31,009 nt of DNA from Elusimicrobiota bacterium (lineage in GTDB: Bacteria; Elusimicrobiota; Elusimicrobia; O2-12-FULL-59-9), in contig JACQRQ010000119.1 of NCBI GenBank assembly GCA_016206405.1, forward strand, positions 1 to 31,009, in the 5' to 3' direction. Position numbers and translations under genes: made by a program. This document shows, one piece after another, positions 6,722-14,509 of the stretch; position 1 is the first letter of the stretch, and the number at the start of each line of letters is the position of its first letter. The notes under the pieces were generated by a model that did not search any database, was not told the origin of the DNA, and saw only the letters and a program-made list of their open reading frames with translations.

Positions 6722-8539
6722 ATGAACGTCGGGATGAAAGGCTTTAAGCAATTGGCCCTGTGGATTCTGGTGTTTTTTGTGATGTTGATGGTCTTTTACA
6801 ACGTCAAAAAAATGCCTTTGGAGCAAGAAATCCCTTATTCCGAATTCAAGCGGGATTTGCGCAAAGGGGACATCGCCAACGTTTCGGTCCGGGCCGATCT
6901 CATCCGCGGGGAGTACAAAACGGCCCGTGCCGGGATTCGGCGATTTAGAACCCTTCCATTGCCGGATTCCAAGCTTGTCGAGGACCTGGAAACGTTCAAC
7001 GTGGCGACCTTTTCGGGCGAGGTGGACCGCAGTTGGATGACCTCGCTGCTCATCAATGTGGGATGGATCGTCCTTTTCTTCGTGCTGTGGTGGGTGTTCA
7101 TCATTCGCCAGGTGCAGATGGGGGGCAAACAGGCTCTTTCTTTCGGGCGGTCGCGCACCGTGGCGCAAGACGCGAAGAAACAAAAGACCACTTTTAAAGA
7201 CGTCGCCGCCTGCGAGGAAGCCAAAGAGGATTTGATGGAAATCGTCGAATTTCTTAAGGACCCGAAGAAATTCCAGAAGCTCGGAGGGCGGATTCCGCGG
7301 GGGGTTTTGCTCTACGGCCTGCCGGGAACGGGCAAAACGCTGCTGGCCCGGGCGGTGGCGGGGGAAGCTCGCGTTCCTTTTTATTCCGCCTCAGGATCGG
7401 AGTTCGTGGAGATGTTCGTGGGGGTGGGCGCGTCCAGGGTCCGGGATCTCTTTGAGAAAGCCAAAAAGTCCGCGCCTGCGGTGGTCTTCATCGACGAGCT
7501 CGACGCGGTCGGGCGGCACCGTTTCGCCGGCATCGGCGGCGGGCATGACGAGCGGGAGCAGACCTTGAACCAGCTCTTGGTGGAGCTCGACGGTTTCGAC
7601 ACCAAGGAGGGCGTGATTTTGCTTGCCGCCACCAACCGGCCCGATGTTTTGGACCCGGCGCTGCTGCGGCCCGGCCGTTTCGACCGGCAGATCAACGTGG
7701 CGGCTCCCGACCTCAACGGCCGCGAAGCCATTTTAAAGGTGCATTCCAAGCGGGTCAAACTGGCGGATGAAAAGGACCTGAAGATAATCGCTCAAAGGAC
7801 GCCGGGCTTTGTGGGCTCCGATCTGGCCAACGTGGTCAATGAGTCGGCGCTCCTGGCGGCTCGCCGCAATAAGCACCAAGTGGAGTTGGAGGAGCTCGAA
7901 GAGTCCATAGAACGCGTGATGTCGGGCCCCCAGAGAAAGAGCCGCGTCATCACCGACAAGGAAAAAAGGATAGTCGCTTATCATGAGTCGGGGCATACTT
8001 TGGTCGCCAAGCTTTTGCCCGGTAGCGATCCCGTGCATAAGGTTTCCATCATTCCCCGGGGCCCTTCTTTGGGATATACCCTGCAATTGCCCACGGAGGA
8101 CAGGTATTTGGTTTCCAGACGGGAGATTATGAACAAGCTTTACGTTCTGTTGGGCGGCCGGTGCGCCGAAGAGATCGTGTTCGACGACGTCACGACCGGC
8201 GCCCACGACGATCTATCCAAGGCGACGTTGTTCGCCCAGCGCATGATCATGGAGTACGGAATGAGCGACCGCATCGGTCCCATGTCCCTCAAGAAAAAAG
8301 ACGAAGAGGTGTTTTTGGGACGCGACATTGCCCGGGGGCAAGGGTACTCGGAGCAGACGGCCCAAATTATCGATGAGGAAGTGAAGAGAATTTTGACGGA
8401 GTGCCAGGCCAAAGTGAGAGATATGCTCCAGCAGCACCGGCATGTGCTCGATTCCCTGGCGGCGCGGCTGGTTGAAAAAGAGCATTTGGATGCCGATGAG
8501 ATCACCGCGCTGACGAACGTCGGCCTCAGCCCGGCGTGA
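6722..8539 (+). CDS. ftsH: ATP-dependent zinc metalloprotease FtsH
   Basis: A membrane-anchored AAA+ protease of 605 residues that degrades misfolded membrane proteins and, in E. coli, LpxC. Two membrane segments (about 11-28 and 107-127) flank a short extracytoplasmic domain. The AAA module has Walker A at 199-206, Walker B VVFIDELDAVG (254-264) and the second region of homology ATNRPDVLDPALLRPGRF (303-320). The zinc protease motif is HESGH (421-425), with the third ligand probably Asp497 in TGAHDD. Walker A reads GLPGTGKT rather than the nearly invariant GPPGTGKT of the family. The catalytic Lys and Thr are kept, so activity is expected. A good ribosome site (GGGGGAGG) precedes the ATG. Confidence 0.97.
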   Translation: MNVGMKGFKQLALWILVFFVMLMVFYNVKKMPLEQEIPYSEFKRDLRKGDIANVSVRADLIRGEYKTARAGIRRFRTLPLPDSKLVEDLETFNVATFSGEVDRSWMTSLLINVGWIVLFFVLWWVFIIRQVQMGGKQALSFGRSRTVAQDAKKQKTTFKDVAACEEAKEDLMEIVEFLKDPKKFQKLGGRIPRGVLLYGLPGTGKTLLARAVAGEARVPFYSASGSEFVEMFVGVGASRVRDLFEKAKKSAPAVVFIDELDAVGRHRFAGIGGGHDEREQTLNQLLVELDGFDTKEGVILLAATNRPDVLDPALLRPGRFDRQINVAAPDLNGREAILKVHSKRVKLADEKDLKIIAQRTPGFVGSDLANVVNESALLAARRNKHQVELEELEESIERVMSGPQRKSRVITDKEKRIVAYHESGHTLVAKLLPGSDPVHKVSIIPRGPSLGYTLQLPTEDRYLVSRREIMNKLYVLLGGRCAEEIVFDDVTTGAHDDLSKATLFAQRMIMEYGMSDRIGPMSLKKKDEEVFLGRDIARGQGYSEQTAQIIDEEVKRILTECQAKVRDMLQQHRHVLDSLAARLVEKEHLDADEITALTNVGLSPA

Positions 8540-8620
8540 CGTTCTCGCCGTTTTGGTCGCCCGAGTTTTTCGACTGCCGCCGTTGAAGTTCGCGCGGCGC
8601 GGCGCCGCCTCTTCCCAAAA

Positions 8621-10066
8621 ATGTCAAATTTGACGGAAGCGCTATTTGGAACGGACGGGGTTCGCGGAATTTACGGCCGCGCTCCTTTGACGCCCGCCTG
8701 GATCATGCCTCTGGGCCAGGTCACGGCCGCGCTTTTCCGGCGGAAAAATTCAGGCGCAGGCGGGGCGGTCTTCGTCGGGAGGGACACCCGCCGCTCCGGC
8801 CCGGACATCGTGCGGGCTCTGCGCAGGGGTTTTGAGCGCGCGGGCTGCGGGGAAATCGTCGACGCGGGGGTTATCTCCACTCCCGGGCTCGCCTATTTGC
8901 TTGCCCGGTACAAGCCTCTTTTTGGGGCGATGGTCTCAGCCAGCCACAATCCTCCGGCCTTCAACGGGATCAAATTTTTTGATTCCAACGGCCTGAAACT
9001 GGCGCCGGAGATGGAGCGTGAAATCGAAGGCCGCCTTCGCGGAGGCGCCGCCGCATTCGCCGCGGGTTTTTCGCCGGCCGCGCCGGCCTGGAAGCCTCGC
9101 GGCGGGCTCAAGCCTTCCGGCCTGCAGAGGGACTATCTCGATTTCCTGAAATCCACTTTCCCCGCGCATCTGGACCTGGGCGGGATGCGCATCGTCGTCG
9201 ATTGCGGGCACGGGGCGGCGTGGCAATTTGCTCCCAGAATTTTTGAGGAGTTGGGGGCGACGGTCCGCAAAATGGGCTGCCGTCCCAACGGCCGCAACAT
9301 CAATTCCGGCTGCGGCGCGCTGGAGCCGGAGGCCATGCGCCGCGAGGTCGTTCGCGGAAAGTTCGATTGCGGGTTGTCCCTGGACGGCGATGGGGACCGG
9401 GTGATTTTTTCCGACGAGAAAGGGCATTTGATGGATGGGGATATGCTTTTGACCATCGCCGGGGTCTTTCTTAAACAGCGCCGGGTTTTGACGAGCGATA
9501 AACTGGTCATGACGGTCATGAGCAACTCCGGGATCATCGAGTTTTTGGAGGGGCGCGGCATCGCGGTTGCGCAAGTGCCCGTGGGAGACCGCAACGTATA
9601 TGCCGGCCTGGAGGCCGAGGGGGCGGTATTGGGAGGGGAGTCCTCCGGGCACATCATATTCAGGCAATTCGCCAACTCAGGCGATGGCACGTTGACGGCC
9701 TTGCAGGTTCTATCTATGCTAAAATCCATGGGCGTTCCCATGAGCCGGCTGCTGGGCTCTTTGGCCGCGACGGAGCGTCCCGGCGCAGCGGCCCGGCGGG
9801 CGGCGGTCCCTAGACTTTTTCCGCACATTCTCAAGAATGTGGACGCGGAAAAGAAAATACCCTTGGAGGACTGCCCGGCGCTGCGGCGGGCTTTAAAGCG
9901 CGCGCAAGCGGAGTTCCGGGGCCGGGGCCGCGTGGTTGTGCGGTATTCGGGCACGGAGCCGCTTTTGAGAATTTTGGTCGAGGGGCCGACCAGACGCCAA
10001 ATCCGCCGAATCAGCGGCGAATTGGAGGGGGCGTTTCGAGAGGATATGATAAGGAGAACACTATGA
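8621..10066 (+). CDS. glmM: Phosphoglucosamine mutase
   Basis: This enzyme converts glucosamine-6-phosphate to glucosamine-1-phosphate, the step after GlmS on the way to UDP-GlcNAc for peptidoglycan and lipid A. It has 481 residues, somewhat longer than the usual 445. FGTDGVRG (9-16) marks the N-terminus. The phosphoserine loop VSASHNP has Ser108 as the catalytic residue. The metal-binding loop is DGDGDR (255-260), the sugar-binding loop GGESSGH (338-344), and the phosphate-binding loop RYSGTEPLLR (441-450). These loops favour GlmM over phosphomannomutase. The 81-bp gap after ftsH holds no gene; folP, often found in this position, is missing. The stop overlaps the pdxJ start (ATGA). Confidence 0.95.
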   Translation: MSNLTEALFGTDGVRGIYGRAPLTPAWIMPLGQVTAALFRRKNSGAGGAVFVGRDTRRSGPDIVRALRRGFERAGCGEIVDAGVISTPGLAYLLARYKPLFGAMVSASHNPPAFNGIKFFDSNGLKLAPEMEREIEGRLRGGAAAFAAGFSPAAPAWKPRGGLKPSGLQRDYLDFLKSTFPAHLDLGGMRIVVDCGHGAAWQFAPRIFEELGATVRKMGCRPNGRNINSGCGALEPEAMRREVVRGKFDCGLSLDGDGDRVIFSDEKGHLMDGDMLLTIAGVFLKQRRVLTSDKLVMTVMSNSGIIEFLEGRGIAVAQVPVGDRNVYAGLEAEGAVLGGESSGHIIFRQFANSGDGTLTALQVLSMLKSMGVPMSRLLGSLAATERPGAAARRAAVPRLFPHILKNVDAEKKIPLEDCPALRRALKRAQAEFRGRGRVVVRYSGTEPLLRILVEGPTRRQIRRISGELEGAFREDMIRRTL

Positions 10067-10779
10067 GCGTAGCTTTGGGCGTCAATATCGATCACGTGGC
10101 CACGTTAAGGCAGGCCCGGCGGGGCGGCGACCCTGATCCGGTTTCAGCGGCCAGAATCTGCAAAAGCGCGGGGGCCAATTCCATCGTCGTTCATTTGCGG
10201 CAGGACCGCCGCCATATTCAGGAAGAGGATTTATTGCGGCTGCGCAAGGAGGCGAAGCTGCCGCTGCATGTGGAAATGTGCAGCGCGGCCGAAATGGCGA
10301 AGATCGCCCTCAAGGTGGGGCCGGATTCCGTTTGCTTGGTTCCGGAGCGCGCCGGCGAGCTGACGACCGAGGGCGGCTTGAATCTGGGCAAAAACCAAAA
10401 GGCGATCGCGTCCTTCACCAAGCGCCTCAAGCGCGCGGGGATTATGGTGAGCTATTTTGTCGATCCCAACGCCGCGAGCATTCGCGCCGCGCAGCAATTC
10501 GGGGCCGATGCCGTTGAGTTGTGCACCTCCAAATACGCGCTCGCGCGCAACAAGGCGGAGCAGGGGGAGGAACTCGAAAGATTGGAGCTGGCGGGCTACC
10601 TGGCCTGCGAATTGGGCCTCGAGCTGCATGCGGGCCACGCGCTGGACTACGACAATGTGGCTCCCGTCGCCCGCATCAAAGGTTTGCGCTACCTCAACAT
10701 CGGGTTTTCCATCATCGCGCGCTCGGTTTTTTCGGGCCTGAAAGAGGCCGTCGTGGAGATGCGCAGGCTCATCGACTGA
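10063..10779 (+). CDS. pdxJ: Pyridoxine 5'-phosphate synthase
   Basis: Last ring-closing step of DXP-dependent vitamin B6 synthesis, condensing 1-deoxyxylulose-5-phosphate with 3-amino-2-oxopropyl phosphate. The 238-residue TIM-barrel protein begins with the family signature LGVNIDHVATLRQARRGG. Likely active-site residues are His44 (VVHLRQDRRHI), Glu71 (LHVEMCS) and His192 (LHAGHAL), matching E. coli His45, Glu72 and His193. The C-terminal block YLNIGFSIIARSVFSGL is also typical. It overlaps glmM by 4 bp and sits 6 bp before glmS, so it is almost certainly co-transcribed. The pdxJ-acpS-nnrD-tsaE order is a known bacterial arrangement; here glmS is inserted into it. Confidence 0.96.
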   Translation: MSVALGVNIDHVATLRQARRGGDPDPVSAARICKSAGANSIVVHLRQDRRHIQEEDLLRLRKEAKLPLHVEMCSAAEMAKIALKVGPDSVCLVPERAGELTTEGGLNLGKNQKAIASFTKRLKRAGIMVSYFVDPNAASIRAAQQFGADAVELCTSKYALARNKAEQGEELERLELAGYLACELGLELHAGHALDYDNVAPVARIKGLRYLNIGFSIIARSVFSGLKEAVVEMRRLID

Positions 10780-10785
10780 GGCAAA

Positions 10786-12660
10786 ATGTGCGGCGTCGTC
10801 GGCTATGTCGGCAGGTCACAGGCCGCCCCCGTCATCCTCGAGGGTCTTAAGTGTTTGGAATACCGGGGCTATGATTCGGCCGGGCTGGCCGTCTTGGAGC
10901 AGGGGAGCGTCGAGATACGCCGCAGCGCGGGCAAAATTTCCGCCTTGGAGGCTGTGGTTGGAAAAAATCCTTTGCGCGGAACGCTGGGCGTGGGGCATAC
11001 GCGCTGGGCGACCCACGGCCGGCCTTCGGAAGTCAACGCCCACCCGCACTCCGATTGCAGCCGCGAAATCGTCGTCGTCCATAATGGAATCATTGAAAAT
11101 TATCCGGCGCTGAAAGAGCGCCTTCTCCGGGAAGGGCACGCCTTCGGCTCCGAAACCGACACGGAAGTCATCTCCCACCTGATTGAGTCTCATTTGCGGC
11201 AGTTTTCTCGAACCCAAGGGGCGTTGTCAACGGCGGTCGTGGAGCCTTTGTTTTTTGAGGCGGTGCGCCGGGCTTTGAAGGAACTACGCGGCTCCTACGC
11301 GCTTGGCATCCTCTGGACCAAGACTCCGCACCTGCTTCTGGGCGCCCGTTTTCTGTCGCCTTTGGTCGTCGGGCTTGGCGAGGGGGAGAGCTTCCTGACC
11401 TCGGACGTCGCCGCCTTTTTGAGCTACAGCCGCAAGGCGGTTTTCTTGGAGGACGGGGACATCGCCGTTTTGAGCGGCGGGGACTGCCGCTTTTTCGATT
11501 TGGACGGTAAAAAGAGGGAGAGAAAAACCATCTCGATTCATTGGGACCGGACGATGGCCGAGAAATCCGGCTACCGGCACTTCATGCTCAAGGAGATATT
11601 TGAGCAGCCCCAAACGATCGAGGACACCTTTAGAGGACGCCTGTTTCCGCTTAAAGAAAGTTTCCTGCAAACGGAGATCGGCATGCCGCCCGAGGCGCTC
11701 GCGGGGATCAAAAGGGTGCGCTTGGTGGCGTGCGGCTCCGCTTTCCATGCGGGCATGGTTGGGAAATATCTATTGGAACATTTCGCCAAGGTGCCGTGCG
11801 AGGTTGAAATCGCCTCCGAATTCAGGTATCGCGCCTTGAATTTGGAGCCCGGCAGCCTGGTCGTGGCCGTCAGCCAATCGGGGGAAACGGCGGACACTTT
11901 GGCGGCGGTCCGCGGCGCCAAAAGCGCCGGAGTCCCGACCCTGGGGATTTGCAACAGCGCCCAATCCTCCTTGACGCGGATGACCGACTTCACCTTATTG
12001 ACGCGCTGCGGCCCGGAAATCGGCGTGGCTTCCACCAAGACTTTCACCGGCCAACTGGCGGCTCTGTACGTCTTCACTCTCCATTTCGCCTTGGCCAAGG
12101 GGGCGATCGGCGAAGCCGAAGCGCTCGGCCTTGTCAACGAGCTTTTACAGGCGCCCGGTTTGGCCCGGGAGTGCCTGAAACTGAGCGACGCGGTCTTGGA
12201 AACAGCCAAAACCTTTTTTAAAAAGGACCACTTTCTGTATTTAGGGCGGCACCTCAATTATCCCGTCGCTTTGGAGGGGGCGTTGAAGCTTAAGGAAATT
12301 TCATATATTCACGCCGAAGGCTACGCGGCGGGAGAAATGAAGCATGGGCCCATCGCCCTCATCGACGAGGAGATGCCCGTGGTGGCCATCGCCACGGCTT
12401 CCAGGGTTTATGAAAAAATGCTCTCGAACCTGCAGGAAGCTCGCTCGCGGGGGGGCAAGATCATCGCTCTTTTGAGCGAAGGCGACGCGTCATCCCGGGA
12501 AACGGCGGATTTTAAGTTGGTCTTGCCCCGTTGTCCGGAATTCATGTCTCCCTTGGTGAATGTGATGCCTTTGCAGCTCTTGGCCTATCACATCGCCGCG
12601 CTCCGGGGGTGCGACGTGGATCAGCCTCGCAACTTGGCCAAAAGCGTGACGGTGGAGTGA
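10786..12660 (+). CDS. glmS: Glutamine--fructose-6-phosphate aminotransferase (isomerizing)
   Basis: Makes glucosamine-6-phosphate from fructose-6-phosphate and glutamine, the entry step to amino-sugar synthesis. It has 624 residues, slightly above the usual 609. After Met removal Cys2 is the glutaminase nucleophile (MCGVVGYVG). The N-terminal glutaminase domain shows GHTRWATHGRPS and HNGIIENY. Two SIS sugar-isomerase domains follow, with CGSAFHAG, SQSGETADT and the STKTFTGQ segment. The protein ends in the canonical NLAKSVTVE. No glmS ribozyme can fit, because only 6 bp separate it from pdxJ. Its stop shares one base with the acpS start (TGATG). Confidence 0.97.
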   Translation: MCGVVGYVGRSQAAPVILEGLKCLEYRGYDSAGLAVLEQGSVEIRRSAGKISALEAVVGKNPLRGTLGVGHTRWATHGRPSEVNAHPHSDCSREIVVVHNGIIENYPALKERLLREGHAFGSETDTEVISHLIESHLRQFSRTQGALSTAVVEPLFFEAVRRALKELRGSYALGILWTKTPHLLLGARFLSPLVVGLGEGESFLTSDVAAFLSYSRKAVFLEDGDIAVLSGGDCRFFDLDGKKRERKTISIHWDRTMAEKSGYRHFMLKEIFEQPQTIEDTFRGRLFPLKESFLQTEIGMPPEALAGIKRVRLVACGSAFHAGMVGKYLLEHFAKVPCEVEIASEFRYRALNLEPGSLVVAVSQSGETADTLAAVRGAKSAGVPTLGICNSAQSSLTRMTDFTLLTRCGPEIGVASTKTFTGQLAALYVFTLHFALAKGAIGEAEALGLVNELLQAPGLARECLKLSDAVLETAKTFFKKDHFLYLGRHLNYPVALEGALKLKEISYIHAEGYAAGEMKHGPIALIDEEMPVVAIATASRVYEKMLSNLQEARSRGGKIIALLSEGDASSRETADFKLVLPRCPEFMSPLVNVMPLQLLAYHIAALRGCDVDQPRNLAKSVTVE

Positions 12661-13058
12661 TGCGCGTTCAGAAACCCAATATTTTCGGCATCGGCGTGGA
12701 CATCGTGGAAATCGGCCGCATCGAGCGTTTGGCCAAAGCCCGGGGCAATTTCTTAAAGAGGGTCTTTTCCGAGGAGGAAATCCGCTACTGCCGGAGCAAG
12801 GCCCGCAAGTGGCAGCATTTTGCCGTCCGCTTCGCCGCCAAAGAGGCGGTATGGAAAGCCCTGGGAGGAAGGGGCAAAGGGATTCATCTGAAGGATATTT
12901 TGGTTCGGCGGGACGCTTTCGGCAAGCCTAAAGTCGTGTTTCGCCGCGCCTCCCAGCTGCCCGAACCTCTGGAATTGGAGTTGTCCCTGGCGCATTCCGA
13001 CCACTACGCCGTGGCGGCGGCCATCGCAACATGCAGGCGCCCAAAACCCTCTCGCTGA
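12660..13058 (+). CDS. acpS: Holo-[acyl-carrier-protein] synthase
   Basis: Transfers 4'-phosphopantetheine from CoA to acyl carrier protein, required for fatty acid and hence lipid A acyl-chain supply. The 132-residue size matches the short AcpS family. The magnesium/CoA-binding residues are Asp14 in FGIGVDIVEI and Glu62 in RFAAKEAVWKALG. The ATG at 12660 was chosen over an in-frame start inside glmS because it overlaps the glmS stop by one base and puts the first motif at its usual distance from the N-terminus. The 3' end overlaps nnrD by 28 bp. Confidence 0.93.
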   Translation: MRVQKPNIFGIGVDIVEIGRIERLAKARGNFLKRVFSEEEIRYCRSKARKWQHFAVRFAAKEAVWKALGGRGKGIHLKDILVRRDAFGKPKVVFRRASQLPEPLELELSLAHSDHYAVAAAIATCRRPKPSR

Positions 13059-13963
13059 CTTCCAAATTAGTCAAGCGCTGGCTGCCGGAGCGGCCGGTCC
13101 GCGCTCACAAAGGACAATTCGGCCACGTGCTGTTGGTCGCGGGGTCGCGGGGCATGTCGGGCGCGGCCGTTTTGGCGGCGGAGGCGGCCACCCGCATCGG
13201 AGCCGGTTATGTCACGGTCGCCGCGCCGCGCAGCCAACAATCCATATTCACCTGCCGCTGGCCCGAGGCCCTCACCTGGGCCTTGCCGGAAACCCGCGAG
13301 GGCTGCATCCATTCGTCGGCGGCCGGATGGATCGCGGAAAAAATCCGAAAGGGCTCCTACCAGGTTCTGGCCGTTGGTCCAGGACTTTCGACCCATCCGG
13401 AAACATGCAAGGCGCTGCTGCGGCTGCTGGAGTTGACGCCTCAAATCCCGGTGATTCTGGATGCCGACGGCATCAATATTTTGGCCCGCTTTCCACGGCG
13501 GCGGATTGACCGGATGCTGCGCCTGCGATCCATGCCGCTGCTTTTGACGCCGCATCCAGGGGAAATGGCGCGCTTATGGGGCGTGAGCGCCCGCGACGTC
13601 GAGGCGCAACGCGAGCGCTGGGTGCGGGAGGGGGCGCTCAAATTCGGCGGCGTTTGCGTGCTTAAGGGGCGCGGCACTTTGGTTTCGGATGGAGCCGCGG
13701 TTTACAAAAACCCGACAGGAAGCTCGGCGATGGCCAAGGCGGGGAGCGGGGACGTTTTGACGGGCATCGTCTCGGGATTAGCGGCTCAAAGCTTTGTCCG
13801 CGATCCCGGAAAAAGGGTTGCGGAGGCGCTGTTTCTGGCGGCCTGCCTTGGAGTTTATTTGCACGGCCGCAGCGGCGATCTGGCCAGGCGCAGGTTAAGT
13901 CCATGGTCCGTCAGCGCTCAGGACTTGATTCGATATCTTCCCCAGGCGATAAAGTCTCTATAA
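13031..13963 (+). CDS. nnrD: ADP-dependent NAD(P)H-hydrate dehydratase (NnrD), stand-alone
   Basis: A repair enzyme of the ribokinase-like fold that dehydrates damaged NADHX/NADPHX back to NAD(P)H using ADP. The 310 residues hold only the C-terminal YjeF-type domain: GHVLLVAGSRGMSGAA (31-46), VGPGLS (115-120), ILDADGINILA (142-152), LTPHPGEMARL (172-182) and the catalytic AGSGDVLTGI (237-246, Asp241). The N-terminal epimerase half (NnrE), which many bacteria fuse to it, is absent here. It could be encoded elsewhere. The reading frame starts within acpS, so translation is probably coupled; tsaE follows after 15 bp. Confidence 0.92.
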   Translation: MQAPKTLSLTSKLVKRWLPERPVRAHKGQFGHVLLVAGSRGMSGAAVLAAEAATRIGAGYVTVAAPRSQQSIFTCRWPEALTWALPETREGCIHSSAAGWIAEKIRKGSYQVLAVGPGLSTHPETCKALLRLLELTPQIPVILDADGINILARFPRRRIDRMLRLRSMPLLLTPHPGEMARLWGVSARDVEAQRERWVREGALKFGGVCVLKGRGTLVSDGAAVYKNPTGSSAMAKAGSGDVLTGIVSGLAAQSFVRDPGKRVAEALFLAACLGVYLHGRSGDLARRRLSPWSVSAQDLIRYLPQAIKSL

Positions 13964-13978
13964 GGCGACCGCAGGTTT

Positions 13979-14452
13979 ATGCGCACAAACCATTGGATAA
14001 GCCGCACTGAGAAAGAAACCCTCCTTTTGGCCGGGCGCATCGCCAAAAAGGCGGGGCCGGGACAATTTTTGTGCCTTTCCGGCCCCTTGGGCAGCGGAAA
14101 GACGGTTTTTGCCCGCGGCTTGGCCCGCGGTTTCGGCTACAAAGGGTACGTCAGCAGTCCCAGCTTCGCCCTGATTCAAGTCTATCGCGTCCGGAACGGC
14201 CGCAGGGTCGTCATCTATCACATGGATTGGTACCGCTTGAAAGGCGCCGAATTGGCGGGCATCGGCTTGGAGGAGTGTCTTTTAGATCCCCGGGGGGTGG
14301 CCATCGTGGAATGGCCCGAGGTTGGAAGGGAGTATTTGCCGCCGCGCCGCATTGAGATCAAATTCGAGATTTTGTCCCCTTCCAAGAGAAGAATCTCCGT
14401 GACGCCTGTCGGCTCTGGCCGGGCTTGGGTGACCGGTCGAAATTTGATATAA
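13979..14452 (+). CDS. tsaE: tRNA t6A biosynthesis ATPase TsaE
   Basis: Partner of TsaB and TsaD in making the threonylcarbamoyl-adenosine-37 of ANN-decoding tRNAs. The 157-residue P-loop protein has Walker A GPLGSGKT (35-42), the switch-like SPSFALIQVY (60-69), HMDWYRL (81-87) and the closing AIVEWPE motif. Size and motif order are typical. The last codons overlap the predicted promoter of the bamA operon: the TAA stop lies inside the TATAAT box at 14448-14453. TsaB and TsaD are not in the window. Confidence 0.93.
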   Translation: MRTNHWISRTEKETLLLAGRIAKKAGPGQFLCLSGPLGSGKTVFARGLARGFGYKGYVSSPSFALIQVYRVRNGRRVVIYHMDWYRLKGAELAGIGLEECLLDPRGVAIVEWPEVGREYLPPRRIEIKFEILSPSKRRISVTPVGSGRAWVTGRNLI

Positions 14453-14453
14453 T
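14425..14453 (+). promoter_or_regulatory. Strong predicted promoter for the bamA-lipid A operon, inside the tsaE 3' end
   Basis: TTGGGT (14425-14430), a 17-bp spacer and a perfect TATAAT (14448-14453). The start of transcription would be near 14460, about 50 nt before the bamA ATG. The tsaE stop codon (14450-14452) is contained in the -10 box. It is the best -10 match I found in the window. Confidence 0.65.
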
Positions 14454-14509
14454 TTCCCGTCGTAGCCGCGTGGGCCGCGCAGGCAGCACTATATCCCTTG
14501 CATCCATTG

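Noticed and set aside
9133..10095. Open frame of 320 codons on the - strand over glmM
   Set aside because: Antisense to a clear GlmM with all active-site loops; the translation is Ser/Arg/Pro-rich with no family resemblance.
10780..10785. glmS ribozyme
   Set aside because: Only 6 bp separate pdxJ and glmS, so no ribozyme leader can fit.
12531..12659. Longer acpS start inside glmS
   Set aside because: It adds 43 residues unlike any AcpS; the ATG overlapping the glmS stop gives the normal length.
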